This document shows positions 1-10,862 of a stretch of 64,000 nt of DNA, piece by piece (position 1 is the stretch's first letter; the number at the start of each line of letters is the position of its first letter). The notes beneath the pieces are model-generated. The model was not told the origin of the DNA. It worked only from the letters and a program-made list of their open reading frames with translations, and ran no database searches. The DNA is from Aquarana catesbeiana (lineage: Eukaryota > Chordata > Amphibia > Anura > Ranidae), in the NCBI RefSeq assembly GCF_042186555.1, contig NC_133327.1, positions 51,534,065 to 51,598,064 on the forward strand, in the 5' to 3' direction. A program made the translations under genes and the position numbers.

Positions 1-2177
1 GTGCATTAAAATTAAAAAAAGTGTGTTTTTTCCCCAAAAAATGCGTTTGAAAAATCGCTGCGCAATTACTGTGTGAAAAAAAAAAATGAAACACCCACCA
101 TTTTAATCTGTAGGGCATTTGCTTTAAAAAAATATATAATGTTTGGGGGTTCAAAGTAATTTTTTTGCAAAAAAAAAAAACTTTTTCATGTAAACAATAA
201 GTGTCAGAAAGGGCTTTGTCTTCAAGTGGTTAGAAGAGTGGGTGATGTGTGACATAAGCTTCTAAATGTTGTGCATAAAATGCCAGGACAGTTCAAAACC
301 CCCCCAAATGACCCCATTTTGGAAAGTAGACACCCCAAGCTATTTGCTGAGAGGCATGTCGAGTCCATGGAATATTTTATATTGCGACACAAGTTGCGGG
401 AAAGAGACAAATTTTTTTTTTTTTTTGCACAAAGTTGTCACTAAATGATATATTGCTCAAACATGCCATGGAAATATGTGAAATTACACCCCAAAATACA
501 TTCTGCTGCTTCTCCTGAGTACGGGGATACCACATGTGTGAGACTTTTTGGGAGCCTAGCCGCGTACGGGACCCCGAAAACCAAGCACCGCCTTCAGGCT
601 TTCTAAGGGCGTGAATTTTTGATTTCACTCTTCACTGCCTATCACAGTTTCGGAGGCCATGGAATGCCCAGGTGGCACAAAACCCCCCCAAATGACCCCA
701 TTTTGGAAAGTAGACACCCCAAGCTATTTGCTGAGAGGTATAGTGAGTATTTTGCAGACCTCACTTTTTGTCACAAAGTTTTGAAAATTGAAAAAAGAAA
801 AAAAAAAATGTTTTTTCTTGTCTTTCTTCATTTTCAAAAACAAATGAGAGCTGCAAAATACTCACCATGCCTTTCAGCAAATAGCTTGGGGTGTCTACTT
901 TCCAAAATGGGGTCATTTGGGGGGGTTTTGTGCCACCTGGGCATTCCATGGCCTCCGAAACTGTGATAGGCAGTAAAGAGTGAAATCAAAAATTTTCACC
1001 CTTAGAAATCCTGAAGGCAGTGATTGGTTTTCGGGGTCCAGTACGCGGCTAGGCTCCCAAAAAGTCCCACACATGTGGTATCCCCATACTCAGGAGAAGC
1101 AGCTAAATGTATTTTGGGGTGCAATTCCACATATGCCCATGGCCTGTGTGAGCAATATATCATTTAGTGACAACTTTATGAAAAAAAAAAAAAAAAAAAA
1201 AAAGTGTCACTTTCCCGCAACTTGTGTCAAAATATAAAATATTCCATGGACTCAATATGCCTCTCAGCAAATAGCTTGGGGTGTCTACTTTCCAAAATGG
1301 GGTCATTTTGGGGGGTTTTGTGCCACCTGGGCATTCCATGGCCTCCGAAACTGTGATAGGCAGTGAAGAGTGAAAGCAAAAATTTACACCCTTAGAAATC
1401 CTGAAGGCGGTGATTGGTTTTCGGGGCCCCGTACGCGGCTAGGCTCCCAAAAAGTCCCACACATGTGGTATCCCCATACTCAGGAGAAGCAGCTAAATGT
1501 ATTTTGGGGTGCAATTCCACATAGGCCCATGGCCTGTGTGAGCAATATATCATTTAGTGACAACTTTTTGTAAATATTTTTTTTTTTTTTTTGTCATTTT
1601 TCAATCACTTGGGACAAAAAAAATAAATATTCAATGGGTTCAACATGCCTCTCAGCAATTTCCTTGGGGTGTCTACTTTCCAAAATGGGGTCATTTGGGG
1701 GGGTTTTGTACTGCCCTGCCATTTTAGCACCTCAAGAAATGACATAGGCAGTCATAAACTAAAAGCTGTGTAAATTCCAGAAAATGTACCCTAGTTTGTA
1801 GACGCTATAACTTTTGCGCAAACCAATAAATATACGCTTATTGACATTTTTTTTACCAAAGACATGTGGCCGAATACATTTTGGCCTAAATGTATGACTA
1901 AAATTGAGTTTATTGGATTTTTTTTATAACAAAAAGTAGAAAATATCATTTTTTTTCAAAATTTTCTGTCTTTTTCCGTTTATAGCGCAAAAAATAAAAA
2001 CCGCAGAGGTGATCAAATACCATCAAAAGAAAGCTCTATTTGTGGGAAGAAAAGGACGCAAATTTCGTTTGGGTACAGCATTGCATGACCGCGCAATTAG
2101 CAGTTAAAGCGACGCAGTGCCAAATTGGAAAAAGACCTCTGGTCCTTAGGCAGCATAATGGTCCGGGGCTCAAGTGG
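1..2177 (-). mobile_element. piggyBac-derived TTAA composite element, copy 1 (truncated by window start)
   Basis: This stretch is the near-exact reverse complement of 38618-40790, the left part of copy 4. It ends in ...CTCAAGTGG followed by TTAA at 2178-2181, the target site and end type of piggyBac transposons. No transposase is present in the visible part. It consists of diverged modules about 390 bp long, and positions 1-235 match the start of the second half of the element (the segment beginning CCACTTGAAGACAAAGCCC, as at 15174 and 40563). The rest of the element lies outside the window. The piggyBac assignment comes from the TTAA site and from transposase remnants in the related copies; the element name is unknown to me. 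Confidence 0.7.
250..1740. repeat. Array of ~390-bp modules with an orientation switch near 810
   Basis: A module containing CTTTCCAAAATGGGGTCATT recurs at about 902, 1292 and 1681 (spacing 390 and 389 bp) and appears as its reverse complement at about 307 and 692. The orientation flips at a purine/pyrimidine tract around 780-840, so the left half folds back on the right half. The same organisation recurs at 14100-15120, 22000-23170, 31320-31820 and 39090-40490. Each module carries a homopolymer A or T tract at the same place, with lengths that differ between modules. Confidence 0.75.
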
Positions 2178-2236
2178 TTAATTTTATTCTGTTGTTTACA
2201 ATATATTCGTTATTTTATATTAATGATACACTATTT

Positions 2237-2577
2237 ACAGTGCCTTGAAAAAGTATTCACACCCCTTGAAATTTTCCACATTTTGTCATGTTACAACCAA
2301 AAACGTAAATGTATTTTATTGGGATTTTATGTGATAGACCAACACAAATGGGTTTATTTACTAAAGCTGGAGAATGAAAAATCTGGCTCACTTATGCGTT
2401 GAAACCAATTAGCTTCTAACCTCAGCTTGTTCAAATAAGCTTTGACAATAAAACCTGGATGCTGACTGGTTTCTATCTAGAAGTGAGCCTGATTTTGCAC
2501 TCTCCAGCTTTAGTAAATAAACCCCAAAGTAGCAACAATTGTGAAGTGGAAGGAAATTGATGAATGTTTTTCATCAG
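2237..2577 (+). mobile_element. Tc1/mariner terminal fragment, split by a MITE
   Basis: The start, CAGTGCCTTGAAAAAGTATT, is a typical vertebrate Tc1-like terminal inverted repeat, followed by the usual non-coding leader (2240-2349) and its continuation at 2525-2577. There is no transposase sequence; the fragment stops before the coding region. The interruption is the MITE at 2350-2524. Confidence 0.6.
2350..2524. mobile_element. 175-bp MITE with ~27-bp terminal inverted repeats
   Basis: The left end GGGTTTATTTACTAAAGCTG and the right end CAGCTTTAGTAAATAAACCC are reverse complements; the match continues inward through GGAGA(A/G)TG. The insertion splits a Tc1 leader, whose two halves rejoin cleanly. 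A short CAAA-type duplication may flank it, but its length is uncertain, so the superfamily is not assigned. Confidence 0.7.
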
Positions 2578-2777
2578 GTGATTAGGGTGTGCCTGGGCAC
2601 ACTCAGCACACCCGGTGGGCACGCCTATGTGAATAGGTAATGAGATCAAAATTCTGAAAATCCTTCTGTACAGAAAGGACATCATTCTGGGACAAATCAT
2701 TTTTGCCAAGGTGCACAACATTGACTTTGCACTCTTCACTAGCTTTCTTGACAATATTTAAAATGAGCCTTTTAACT

Positions 2778-4415
2778 AGGGATGAGCCAAACACCCCCAA
2801 CCCGGTTCGGTTCGCACCAGAACATGCGAACAGGCAAAAAAATGTGTGCGAACATGCGAACACTATTAAAGTCTATGGGACACGAACATGAAAAATCAAA
2901 AGTGCTCATTTTAACCACTTGCCAACCGCCGCACACTGTTGGCACAATGGCAGCGGTGGGCAAATGGGTGTACAGGTGCGTCCCCTTTAATTTGCAGGCT
3001 GGTCGGAGCGTGTGCCCACCACGTGACGCGTGACCATGCCCACGGTTCCAGCGGAATCGATGTCTGCCTATGTAAACAAGGTATTTCCCTGTCCTATCTA
3101 GCAACATGACAGAGATGTACTGCTCCATGTCATTGGGAGCAGTGATCGCTGTCATGTTGTAATGAGCCTATCCCCCTACAGTTAGATTCACTCCCTAGGA
3201 CACACTTAACCCCTTGATCACCCCCTAGTGTTTAACCCCTTCCCTGCCAGTGTCATTTACACAGTAATCAGTGCATTTTTATAGCACTGATTGCTGTATA
3301 AATGACAATGGTCCCAAAATCGTGTGAAAAGTGTCCGATGTGTCCGCCTGCAATGTTGCAGTCACGATAAAAATCACAGATCGCCGCCATTACTAATAAA
3401 AAAATTAATAATAAAAATGCCATAAATCTATCCCCTATTTTGCAGATGCTATAACTTTTGCACAAACCAATCAATATACGCTTATTGCAATTTTTTTACC
3501 AAAAATATGTAGAAGAATACATATTGGCCTAAACTGAGGAAAAAAAATGTTTTTATATATGTTTTTGGGATATTTATTATAGCAAATATCACCAAAAGAA
3601 AGCTTTAGTTGTGGGAAAAAAAGGACGTCAATTTTGTTTTGGTGTAACGTTGCACGACCGCGCAATTGTCAGTTAAAGCGACGCAGTGCCGAATCGCAAA
3701 AAGGTTCTCTGGTCAGGAAGGGGGTAAATCCTTCCAGGGCTGAAGTGGTTAAAGGCTTATATGCAAGTTATTGCCATAAAAAGTGTATAGGGACCCGGGA
3801 ACTGCCCCAGGGGACATGTATCAATGCAAAAAAGTTTTTAAAAAGAGAGTTTTTTCAGGAGCAGGGATTTTAATAATGCTTAAAGTGAAACAATTAAAAT
3901 AAAATATTCCTTTAAATATTGTGCCTGGGGGGGGTCCCCTTAGTCTGCTTGTAAAGTAGCACATTTTTCCGATGTGTTTTACAGTCCCGCAACAAAATTA
4001 AATTTCTAAAGAAAAAATGCCATTTAAAATTGCTTGCCACTGTAATGTATTGTCTGCTCCCGGTAATATAGATAAAAACCATTGAAAAAAAGGCGTGCGC
4101 CCCCCCAGTCCATACCAGGCCTGATATGGATATTAAGGGGAACCTTGCGCCAAAATATATAAAAAATGGCATGGGGGTCCCCCCAAAATCCATATCAGAC
4201 CCGTATCTGAGCATGCAACCTGATAGGCCAGGATGGGGGGACAAGCGAGTGCCCCCCTCCTGAACAATACCAGGCCACATGCCCTCAACATGGGGAGGGT
4301 GCTTTGGAGTCCCCATGGGCCACATTCTCACAACCCTTGTCCGGTGGTTGTTGGGATCTGCAGGCAGGGGCGTATCAGAATCTGGAAGCCCCCTTTAACA
4401 ACAAGCTGCAGAAAG
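2778..4415 (+). mobile_element. Foldback-type repeat (AGGGATGAGCC family), left part
   Basis: The end CTAGGGATGAGCCAAACACC resembles the left end of the element at 52792 and the reversed ends at 33380-33397 and 56550-56566. The interior (ATGGGACACGAAC..., then GCAAGTTATTGCCATAAAAA at 3764) aligns with 52870-53200. Positions 4080-4400 hold the GGGGTCCCCCC-rich section also seen at 21240-21510, 33740-34060 and 53270-53680. It is interrupted by the TTAA element at 2915-3748. I recognise no coding sequence and cannot assign the superfamily. Confidence 0.6.
2915..3748 (+). mobile_element. 834-bp non-autonomous TTAA (piggyBac-type) element
   Basis: TTAA flanks both sides (2911-2914 and 3749-3752), and the ends are CCACTTGCC... 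and ...GCTGAAGTGG. The surrounding host repeat is uninterrupted at 52905-52935, where one TTAA (52914-52917) occupies the matching position, giving a natural empty site. The interior shares sequence with the ends of the larger TTAA elements, for example the segment around 3640-3690 that recurs at 2075-2120. It has no open reading frame of note and is presumably mobilised in trans. Confidence 0.8.
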
Positions 4416-4900
4416 GTAAATAGAGGGCTGATGGGAGGACCCTCCAGTTACTCGAGTGGTAGCCACCACCAGTGTAGGGACCTGTGTTGGTACAGCCGTA
4501 CCTGGTTCCTGGGAGGGTTCCTCAGACTTTTTGTTGAGTCGTCTTCTAGGAAAAAGCCAATTGTCTTGTTTGTCCAACTACACTGATGGTTGACTTTTTG
4601 TTGAGTCGTCTTCTAGGAAAAAGCCAATTGTCTTGTTTGTCCAACTACATTGATGGTTGGTGAGTCAGAAGCTCCAAAAACAAAAATGGAGGGCTGATGG
4701 GAGGACCCTCCGGTTACTGGAGTGGCAGCCGCCACCAGTGTAGGCATCTGTGTTGGTGCAGCCATACCTGGTCCCTGGGAGGGTTCCTCAGACTTTTGTT
4801 GAGTCTTCTTCTAGGAACAGCCAATTGTCTTGTTTGTCCAACTGCATTGATAGTTGGTGATTCAGAAGATGCTGATGAGAATCTTTCAAGAAATTGATGT
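4415..4900 (-). repeat. Tandemly duplicated tail of the LINE ORF1-like region
   Basis: The stretch 4417-4600 recurs at 4687-4830, with a further partial copy of about 65 bp at 4589-4655. On the minus strand the copies encode similar Gln/Arg/Pro-rich peptides just downstream of the second SGNH remnant at 4975-5530. The duplication units are not the 30-bp units seen further right. No domain is recognised. Confidence 0.55.
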
Positions 4901-4974
4901 CATGGTTGATTCCGGTGATGATGGCTTGAATTAAAGATTCTCTCCCTCATATTCATTATCAAATCATCCTCTAA

Positions 4975-5530
4975 TCCCTCCTCCTCGTCACCTAGTTTAA
5001 AATTTCTTCCAACATTTTGGCCATCTTCAATCCCAAAATAGCTGCACCCCTTCCATTTAATTGCAATCCGTCAATACTATAAAGATGGCAACTGCCTGAA
5101 ATGTCAGCCCAGTTTGCCATGAAGCCAAACCCATCCTCCTTGCACCAGCTCCTCAGCCACTTGTTAAGTACTTTAAGCTCCTGTTGCCTCTCTGGTGTGG
5201 CTCGAGTTACAGGCAGTATTTCTGAAAATATTGCCTTGGGGACCCTTTATTCAATATAGCCCCTAAGTCCCTGAAATCATTTTGTAGGGTGCTCCATCTT
5301 TCTCTAACTTTGTCATTGGTACTGATATATAACATGAAAGCTGGGTCCTCTCCAGTGCCATCCAACAATCTGTCCATGCAATCTGCAATCTTCCGAACCC
5401 ATGTGCCTGGTAAACAACATACTGTTTGGTGATAATGGTCTTTGTGACAGATTTCCCTCTGTATCCTTCCAATAACTGAATCCCCTACCACTAGTATGTG
5501 CCTATACTTTCTTGTAACTTTGCCCCATCT
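4975..5530 (-). pseudogene. SGNH-hydrolase (esterase) domain, degenerate second copy
   Basis: The minus strand encodes an SGNH/GDSL-type hydrolase remnant. Block I reads VVGDSVIG (about 5478-5492), block III reads ISTNDKVRE (about 5311-5325, normally GTND), and the last block reads DGLQLNGRG (about 5068-5085, normally DGLHLN). The Gly before TND and the catalytic His are therefore substituted, and the frame is broken, so it is unlikely to be active. In CR1/L2-group LINEs an esterase domain of this kind occurs in ORF1; that family link is inference. No reverse transcriptase follows, because the foldback repeat at 2778-4415 lies directly downstream. It duplicates the better-preserved domain at 5975-6540. 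Confidence 0.6.
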
Positions 5531-5965
5531 TCGTCACATGCTGGTGGAGTCTCTGTCTAAACATCATATGCTGGTGGAGTCTCGGTGTGAATGTCACATG
5601 CTGGTGAATTCTTTACGTGAATGTCACATTCTGGAGTAGTCTCATTGTGAACATCACATTCTGGAGTATTCTCATTGTGAACATCACATTCTGGAGGAGT
5701 CTCAATATGAATGTCACATTCTGGAGGAGACTCATTGTGATTGTGAAATTCTGGAGGAGTCTCAATGTGAATGTCAATGTGAACTTCACATTCTGGAGGA
5801 GACTCATTGTGAACATCACATTCTGGATGAGTCTCATTGTGAGCGTCACATTCGGGAGGAGTCTCAGTGGTAATGCCACAATCTGCCAGAGTCTTAGTGG
5901 GAAATTTACATTCCTGCCCAAGTCTCAACAGAATCATTACATGCTGGAGGAGTCTCAATGTAAAT
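5530..5965 (-). repeat. 30-bp minisatellite encoding 10-residue repeats (second array)
   Basis: Mostly 30-bp units read on the minus strand as variants of ETPPACDVHT and ETPPECDVHN, open through most of the array. Some units are shorter, for example around 5765-5785, where a partial unit adds DIHIE. The array lies directly upstream, in the minus-strand sense, of the degenerate SGNH copy. The regular period and absence of unique spacers exclude a CRISPR array. Confidence 0.85.
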
Positions 5966-5974
5966 GGCACGTGG

Positions 5975-6540
5975 TTGATTTAACATTTTTTCCAACTTTT
6001 TGGTTATTTTCTTTCCCAACTGAGCTGCACCCTGCTCATTTAAGTGCAGTCCATCCCTGCTGTACAGCAAGTAACCAATTGAAAAGTCACTCCAGGTCTC
6101 CATGAAGCCAAACCTCTCCTTCCTGCACCAGTTCTTCAGCCTTTTACTAAGCTCCCTAAGCTCCTGCTGCCTCCTTGATGTGGCTCAAGGTACAGGCAGT
6201 ATTTCAGAAAATACTGCCTTGGAGGTCCTTTTCTTCAATATAGCCCTTAAGTCCCTGAAATAATTTTGTAGGATGATCCATTTTCTTCTAATGTTGTCAT
6301 TGGTTCCAAAATGTACCATGACAGCTGGGTCCTACCCAGCCCCATCCAACAATCCATCCATCCGAACTGCAATGTCCTGAACTCGTGCAACCAGTAAACA
6401 ATATACTCTTCGTCGATCACGGTCATTCTGACAGATTGACCTCTCTGTCCCTCTAATAACAGAATCCCCTATCACCAGGATCTGCCTATCCTTTTCTGTA
6501 AGCTTGCCCTCATCTTCATGGAAGGAGATATTCCCATGGC
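5975..6540 (-). pseudogene. SGNH-hydrolase (esterase) domain of a LINE ORF1-like protein, best-preserved copy
   Basis: On the minus strand, block I reads ILVIGDSVIRG (about 6458-6480, catalytic Ser), block III reads VHFGTNDNIR (about 6290-6312, Asn) and the final block reads RDGLHLNEQGA (about 6030-6062, Asp and His). All four SGNH landmark residues are present in order over about 145 residues. Two in-frame stops interrupt it: a TAG just before the DPAVM segment (about 6332) and a TGA after EILPVP (about 6185). The domain follows a 10-residue repeat array at its N-terminal side. Esterase domains of this type occur in ORF1 of CR1/L2-group LINEs, where their role is unsettled. An alternative is a host-derived or DIRS-derived SGNH domain, but the DGLHLN block fits the LINE type better. 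Confidence 0.7.
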
Positions 6541-7020
6541 TGCCCTGGTATTTTGGTGAGTTCTCAACGTGAACTTCACATTGTGCTTGAGTCGCAACAT
6601 GAATCTGACATTCAGGTGGTGTCTCAATGTGAATGTCACATGCTGCTGGAGTCTCTGTGTGAACATCACATGTTGGTGGAGTCTCCATGTGAACATCACA
6701 TGCTGGTGGAGTCTCTGTGTGAATGTCACATGCTGGTGGAGCCTCTGTGTGAAGGTCACATGCCGGTGGAACCTCTGTGTGAATGTCACGTGCTGGTGGA
6801 ATCACCGTGTGAACGTCACATGCTGGTGAAGTCTCTGTGTGAATGTCACATGCTGGTGGTGTCTCCATGTGAATGTCACGTGCTGGTGGTGTCTCCATGT
6901 GAACATCACATGCTCATGGTGTCTCCGTGTGAACGTCACATGCTGGTGGTGTCTCCATATGGACCTCACATGCTGGTGGAGTCTCCTTGTGAACGTCACA
7001 TGCTGATGGAGTCTTAATGT
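6540..7020 (-). repeat. 30-bp minisatellite encoding 10-residue repeats (first array)
   Basis: About 15 units of 30 bp, such as GTGAATGTCACATGCTGGTG on the plus strand, read on the minus strand as ETPPACDIHT/M. Most units stay in one open frame from 6898 into the SGNH domain, with a stop near 6899. Unit variants cluster (GGTGTCTCC near the right, GGAGTCTCT near the middle), suggesting local duplication. The Cys and His at fixed spacing in each unit are notable but match no metal-binding family I know. Confidence 0.85.
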
Positions 7021-7640
7021 AGCTTTCATATTCTGTCTTGCTGTCAGTACTAGGATCCCTTTAGGACCCAGCACAACTCACCTGACACAGCCTTTGCCTG
7101 GGAAACAACAGTAATTGGCCAGCTCATCTTTAAATCACCTGTATCAGCATTTAATCAGTGCTCGTGATAGAGTATACCTTTGTGTGCCACTGTTTGATCC
7201 AGCTGATATCTGCTCTGTGTATTTCGTGTATGACCCGGCTCGTTTGACTCTGCTTGCTCGCTTCTGATTCGGTACCGTTTGGACTCTAATCTACCTGTGT
7301 ATGACCCAGCTTGCCTAGACTATGCTTTTTTCTTAAAGGATCCTCGTCCTTGTTTGTGAACTTTGTGAATTCAGCCTCTAGGCTCAGTATACGGACCTAA
7401 TAGGGATACACTCCTGTAAGAACATGTTCTTTTGAATGAAATTTAACCCTTTCACTACTAAACTTTATTGTTCATTTATTTCAACCCTTTAACTGCCAAA
7501 CCAAGTAAACCCCCCTACACACACATTTTAATCCTTTCACTGGCAAACCATTTTTCCCCATTTCTCCTCCATATCTATAAAGGAAATGTTTTTTGTTTGT
7601 TAGTGTTGGATGGAATGTAAAGGGAAAAAGGGGGAGAAAG
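7021..7640. other. No recognisable gene; probable unassigned interspersed repeat
   Basis: The sequence at 7170-7330 contains repeated phrases (TGTATGACCC at about 7227 and 7300; TTTGACTCTGCTTGC; TTTGGACTCTAATC) suggesting an old internal duplication. No domain, splice signal or terminal repeat was recognised. The upstream boundary of the DIRS element may lie in its right part. Confidence 0.4.
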
Positions 7641-7882
7641 CCTATTTATAGGCCCCCTTTCCTCATGGGATCTGAGGAAGCGGTAATTGTTTTTAAATAT
7701 ATCCCAACAGTTTTAAAAATGGGATAAATTCTTAGGCTAGCATGAGTTATCCAATAAAAATATATATATATTTTAGATTTAATATAAGATAGGTCAGTTA
7801 AATCAGTTAACCCACCAATGAATGCATGTATATTGCAATATACCCCTATAAATATGGGCTACTGGTTATGGACCCTTAACAG

Positions 7883-9533
7883 TTGACAGAAGAAAGTGAA
7901 GAGGACAGCTCTCCTGTGGTTTCCATGGCTTCTGAATGCTCATCTGGCTCTGTATGGTCTCTGATGTTACAACTTCTTGAAAAGGCTGGTACCAAAGAAG
8001 TGGATTCTACTATGATGGCGCAGGAAGTTTTCGGCTCCGTGGCTTGTGTCTCTTCTATTCCGGGTCCTGTGCAGCATCATCCTGTCAATGAACAGGGACC
8101 AGAGATAGCCAAAAGCATCATACTAGCTGACCTCGTATTTGTGAATGAAGTCTCTTGAGGCGGGACTAACAGCGGAAGTCTCGGTAAGAGAAGGCACCTT
8201 CAGAGATGGCACTACAGTCCATCCCCTAAAAGAGCTATGTCACACCGATCAGCTGGGCTGGCCTCCTTGAAAGGTAAACGAGTGCCTGTCAGCTCAGCTG
8301 TGGTGAGGAAGAAATCATTGGCGCAGGATCAGCTGATGCTCTGTGACACAGTTAGCGGAGCCTCTACTAGGCTAGCTAGGAAGGGTATTGTCTACGGATC
8401 TTCTCGTGCAGCTTCAGCCAGCAGTGTTTTTGAAGGCTCTGTTCTCTCAAATGCAGTACCTGGATTGTTTTTTCAAAGTATTCCTGTTCTATTAACACAA
8501 CAACAGTTTACACCAGAAGAGACTCCTCTATCTCCTCTGCGAAGTGGGTCTCATACTTTGCATTTATTGAACGATTTGTCTTCTTCTTTAACTAATATTA
8601 TTGCTAGCATTACTGTGCCCACCAATTCAGCTGCTTCAAATAGTAATGATATTTCCGATCCTGCAGCGTCTGTATGATCTGCTATTGACACTCCTCAATA
8701 ACCTTTGCATCAAATCAATGCTGCTAATGTGGTTGTTGATAAGGATGTGGATTGCAGTTTACTTAATTGTTATAATTCTACTGTTTCAGTTACAAATGCT
8801 TCTTCCAACAGGTCTGATTTATGGTAAAGAAGTGATGCCTTGTATACTTTCACCATTGAGTTTTCATTTGCCCAAGGGTGTCAAAGAAAAGATTTGGAGT
8901 GGTGAATGCATTGAGTTGTTAACTTTATTGCCGTCTTTGAAAGACTACCTGTCTAAACTGGATAAGAAGGATGATAGGCTTGAGGATGATCGTAAAAAGC
9001 CTATTGCCAAGTCAATTTTTAATTGGCTTCAGGCTTTTTCAATTTTTTCTAGCGTTATTTGCAAGAAGTTTCCAAATAAGAGTCCTGGACTTTTCCAACA
9101 TATGGACATTGTTCTGGAAGCTTATCGTAACTTTGGTAGATATTCCTGGTTTACGTATGATGAAGCATTCAGACATAAATTGAGTATTCATCCTACTTTA
9201 CAATGGGGTGTAAAGGATGTGGTACTTTGGTTGAATTTATTCCTGTCTCCTCGACCTGTTCTGCCTAGTCCAACCAATGTTTCTTCTAGTGTTTACTCTA
9301 CTCCACCTTATAAAAAAGGGATTTGTTATGCGTATAATGATAGCCAGTGTAAATGGCTTCATTCCTGTAGGTACAAGCACGAATGTGCATTTTGCTCTGG
9401 TGCTCACCCTGTAGCAAAATGTTTTTGTAAATTATCATCACATTTGCAACAACAATCTAGAGTCTTTATTGGTAAAACCCAGATTGTCAGTGAACATGGT
9501 AAACATGTTGCCTTAACTACTAATTTACCCTGA
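7883..9533 (+). pseudogene. DIRS gag-like protein, frameshifted
   Basis: Three reading-frame segments line up: 7883-8158 (acidic, Ser-rich), 8237-8677 (ATG at 8237, low complexity) and roughly 8815-9533. The last holds the recognisable core (HLPKGVKEKIWSGE, about 8866-8907) and a C-terminal zinc-finger region with CYAYNDSQCKW, CRYKHECAFC and the spaced His/Cys of AHPVAKCF (about 9326-9423), resembling a CCCH finger followed by a zinc knuckle. The N-terminal segment has no ATG at 7883 (it starts TTG), so the true start is unclear. Gag is expected to coat the element RNA. At least two frameshifts separate the segments. Confidence 0.75.
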
Positions 9534-9546
9534 TTGGCAGCAAGCA

Positions 9547-10862
9547 TTGCTATTAATTGAAGGTTTTTTGCACGGTTTTCAGCTTCCTAAATTTAATGGA
9601 GTTGGTTGTAAGATATATCCTTACTGTGATTCTTTAAATTATCAAATTGATCTATCTTTGTCTTCAGTTACCTATGTATCTTTTGAATCTGCAATTTCAC
9701 ATCTTCGTTCGTTAGGTGAGGGCGCTCTATTGGCTAAAGCAGATGTTAAATCTGCTTTTAGACTTCTTCCGATACACCCTGATTCCTTTTGCTCATTGGG
9801 TATTTATTTTCAGGGAGAATATTTAGTTGATAAATGCCTACCCATGGGGTGCTCTTTGGCTTGTTATTATTTCGATGCATTTTTGAAATGGGTAGATAAA
9901 CTGTATGTGGTTCGGATTTAATAATACATTATTTGGATGATTTTTTATTTTTGGGTAAACACGATTCAGGAGAATGCAATTATTTATTGGATTCCTTTTT
10001 TGTATTTGTAGGCATTTTAATATTCCTTTAGCTGAAGAAAAGACTGTTGGCCCTGTTGCTTGTTTAGAATTTTTGGGTGTGACTATTGATTCTTTAAATA
10101 TGGAGTTTAGACTCCCTTTAGATAAATTAGATAAAATTTCTCAGTTATTGATTACATTTATTAGACATGAAAATATTACAATAAAAGAAATGCAGTCTAT
10201 GCTTGGGATGTTAGCCTTTGCGACTATAATTCTTCTGATTGGTAGAATTTTTTCTAGACATTTTTATTCTGTTATTTCGGGGTTAAAAAATCCTTCATCT
10301 CATGTGCACTTGTCTGGAGAAATTAAAGCTGATATGTTGATCTGGTTGCAATATTTACAACATTTTAATGGTAAAGCCGTTTGGCAATGTGACTTTATTT
10401 TCCAGTGAGGCTTTTCCTCTTTTCACTGATGCTGCTGGATCTGTCGGTTTTTCTGCTATTTGGAAGATGCACTGGTGTGCTTCCCGTTGGCCTTCGAAAT
10501 GGACTGTACAAGGTTTTCGCAAGAACGTAGTATTGCTAGAATTATTCCCTATCATTGTGGCATTGGAATTGTGGGGATATTCTTTTCAGAACACGAGGTT
10601 ACTTGTCAGTACTGACAATAATGGGGTGGTTATGCTATTAATTGCCTTTCCTCGAAATTGCCACAGGTTAATAAATTGTTATGATATTTGCTTTTTAAAT
10701 GTCTGTCATTAAATGTTTGGATTAAGGCTAAATTCATTCCTGGTAGAGAAAATAGTTTGGCAGACTCGCATTCTCGATTCCAGATGAATCGTTTTTATCA
10801 ACTGATGCCGGAAGCGGATCTTCAAGGTGTTCCATACCCCTGTCATTTATGGGATCTAATAT
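9547..10862 (+). pseudogene. DIRS reverse transcriptase and RNase H, frameshifted
   Basis: The RT runs from about 9547. ALLAKADVKSAFRLLPIHPD (about 9724-9783) holds the first catalytic Asp, LPMGCSLACYYFD follows, and the YLDD box sits at 9929-9940 in a shifted frame. The thumb region (LEFLGVTID, MLGMLAFA) is in the frame of 9974-10408. RNase H follows with FTDAAGSVGFSAIW (about 10419-10460), LELFPIIVALELWG and VSTDNNG, supplying the usual acidic residues. The closing segment FIPGRENSLADSHSRFQ (about 10734-10784) and MPEADLQGVPYP are typical of DIRS RT-RH ends. At least three frame changes (near 9915, 9970-10010 and 10400) and a further one near 10690 show it is inactive. Confidence 0.85.

Noticed and set aside
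980..1237. Recurrent 67-86 codon frame (MKSKI-type start) found in at least nine modules of the TTAA elements
   Set aside because: The start codon is GTG rather than ATG in the module I checked (980-982), the frame ends at a variable homopolymer tract, and openness is expected in young copies of one repeat.
6553..7017. Plus-strand 154-codon frame over the minisatellite
   Set aside because: It is the antisense shadow of the minus-strand decapeptide repeats, which continue into a recognisable SGNH domain.
5530..7020. 30-bp regular repeats resembling a CRISPR array
   Set aside because: Units are contiguous without unique spacers, the DNA is vertebrate, and the repeats are in frame with a protein domain.
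7883..7885. Start codon for the DIRS gag protein
   Set aside because: The codon is TTG and a stop lies two codons upstream; the real start cannot be fixed in this damaged copy.
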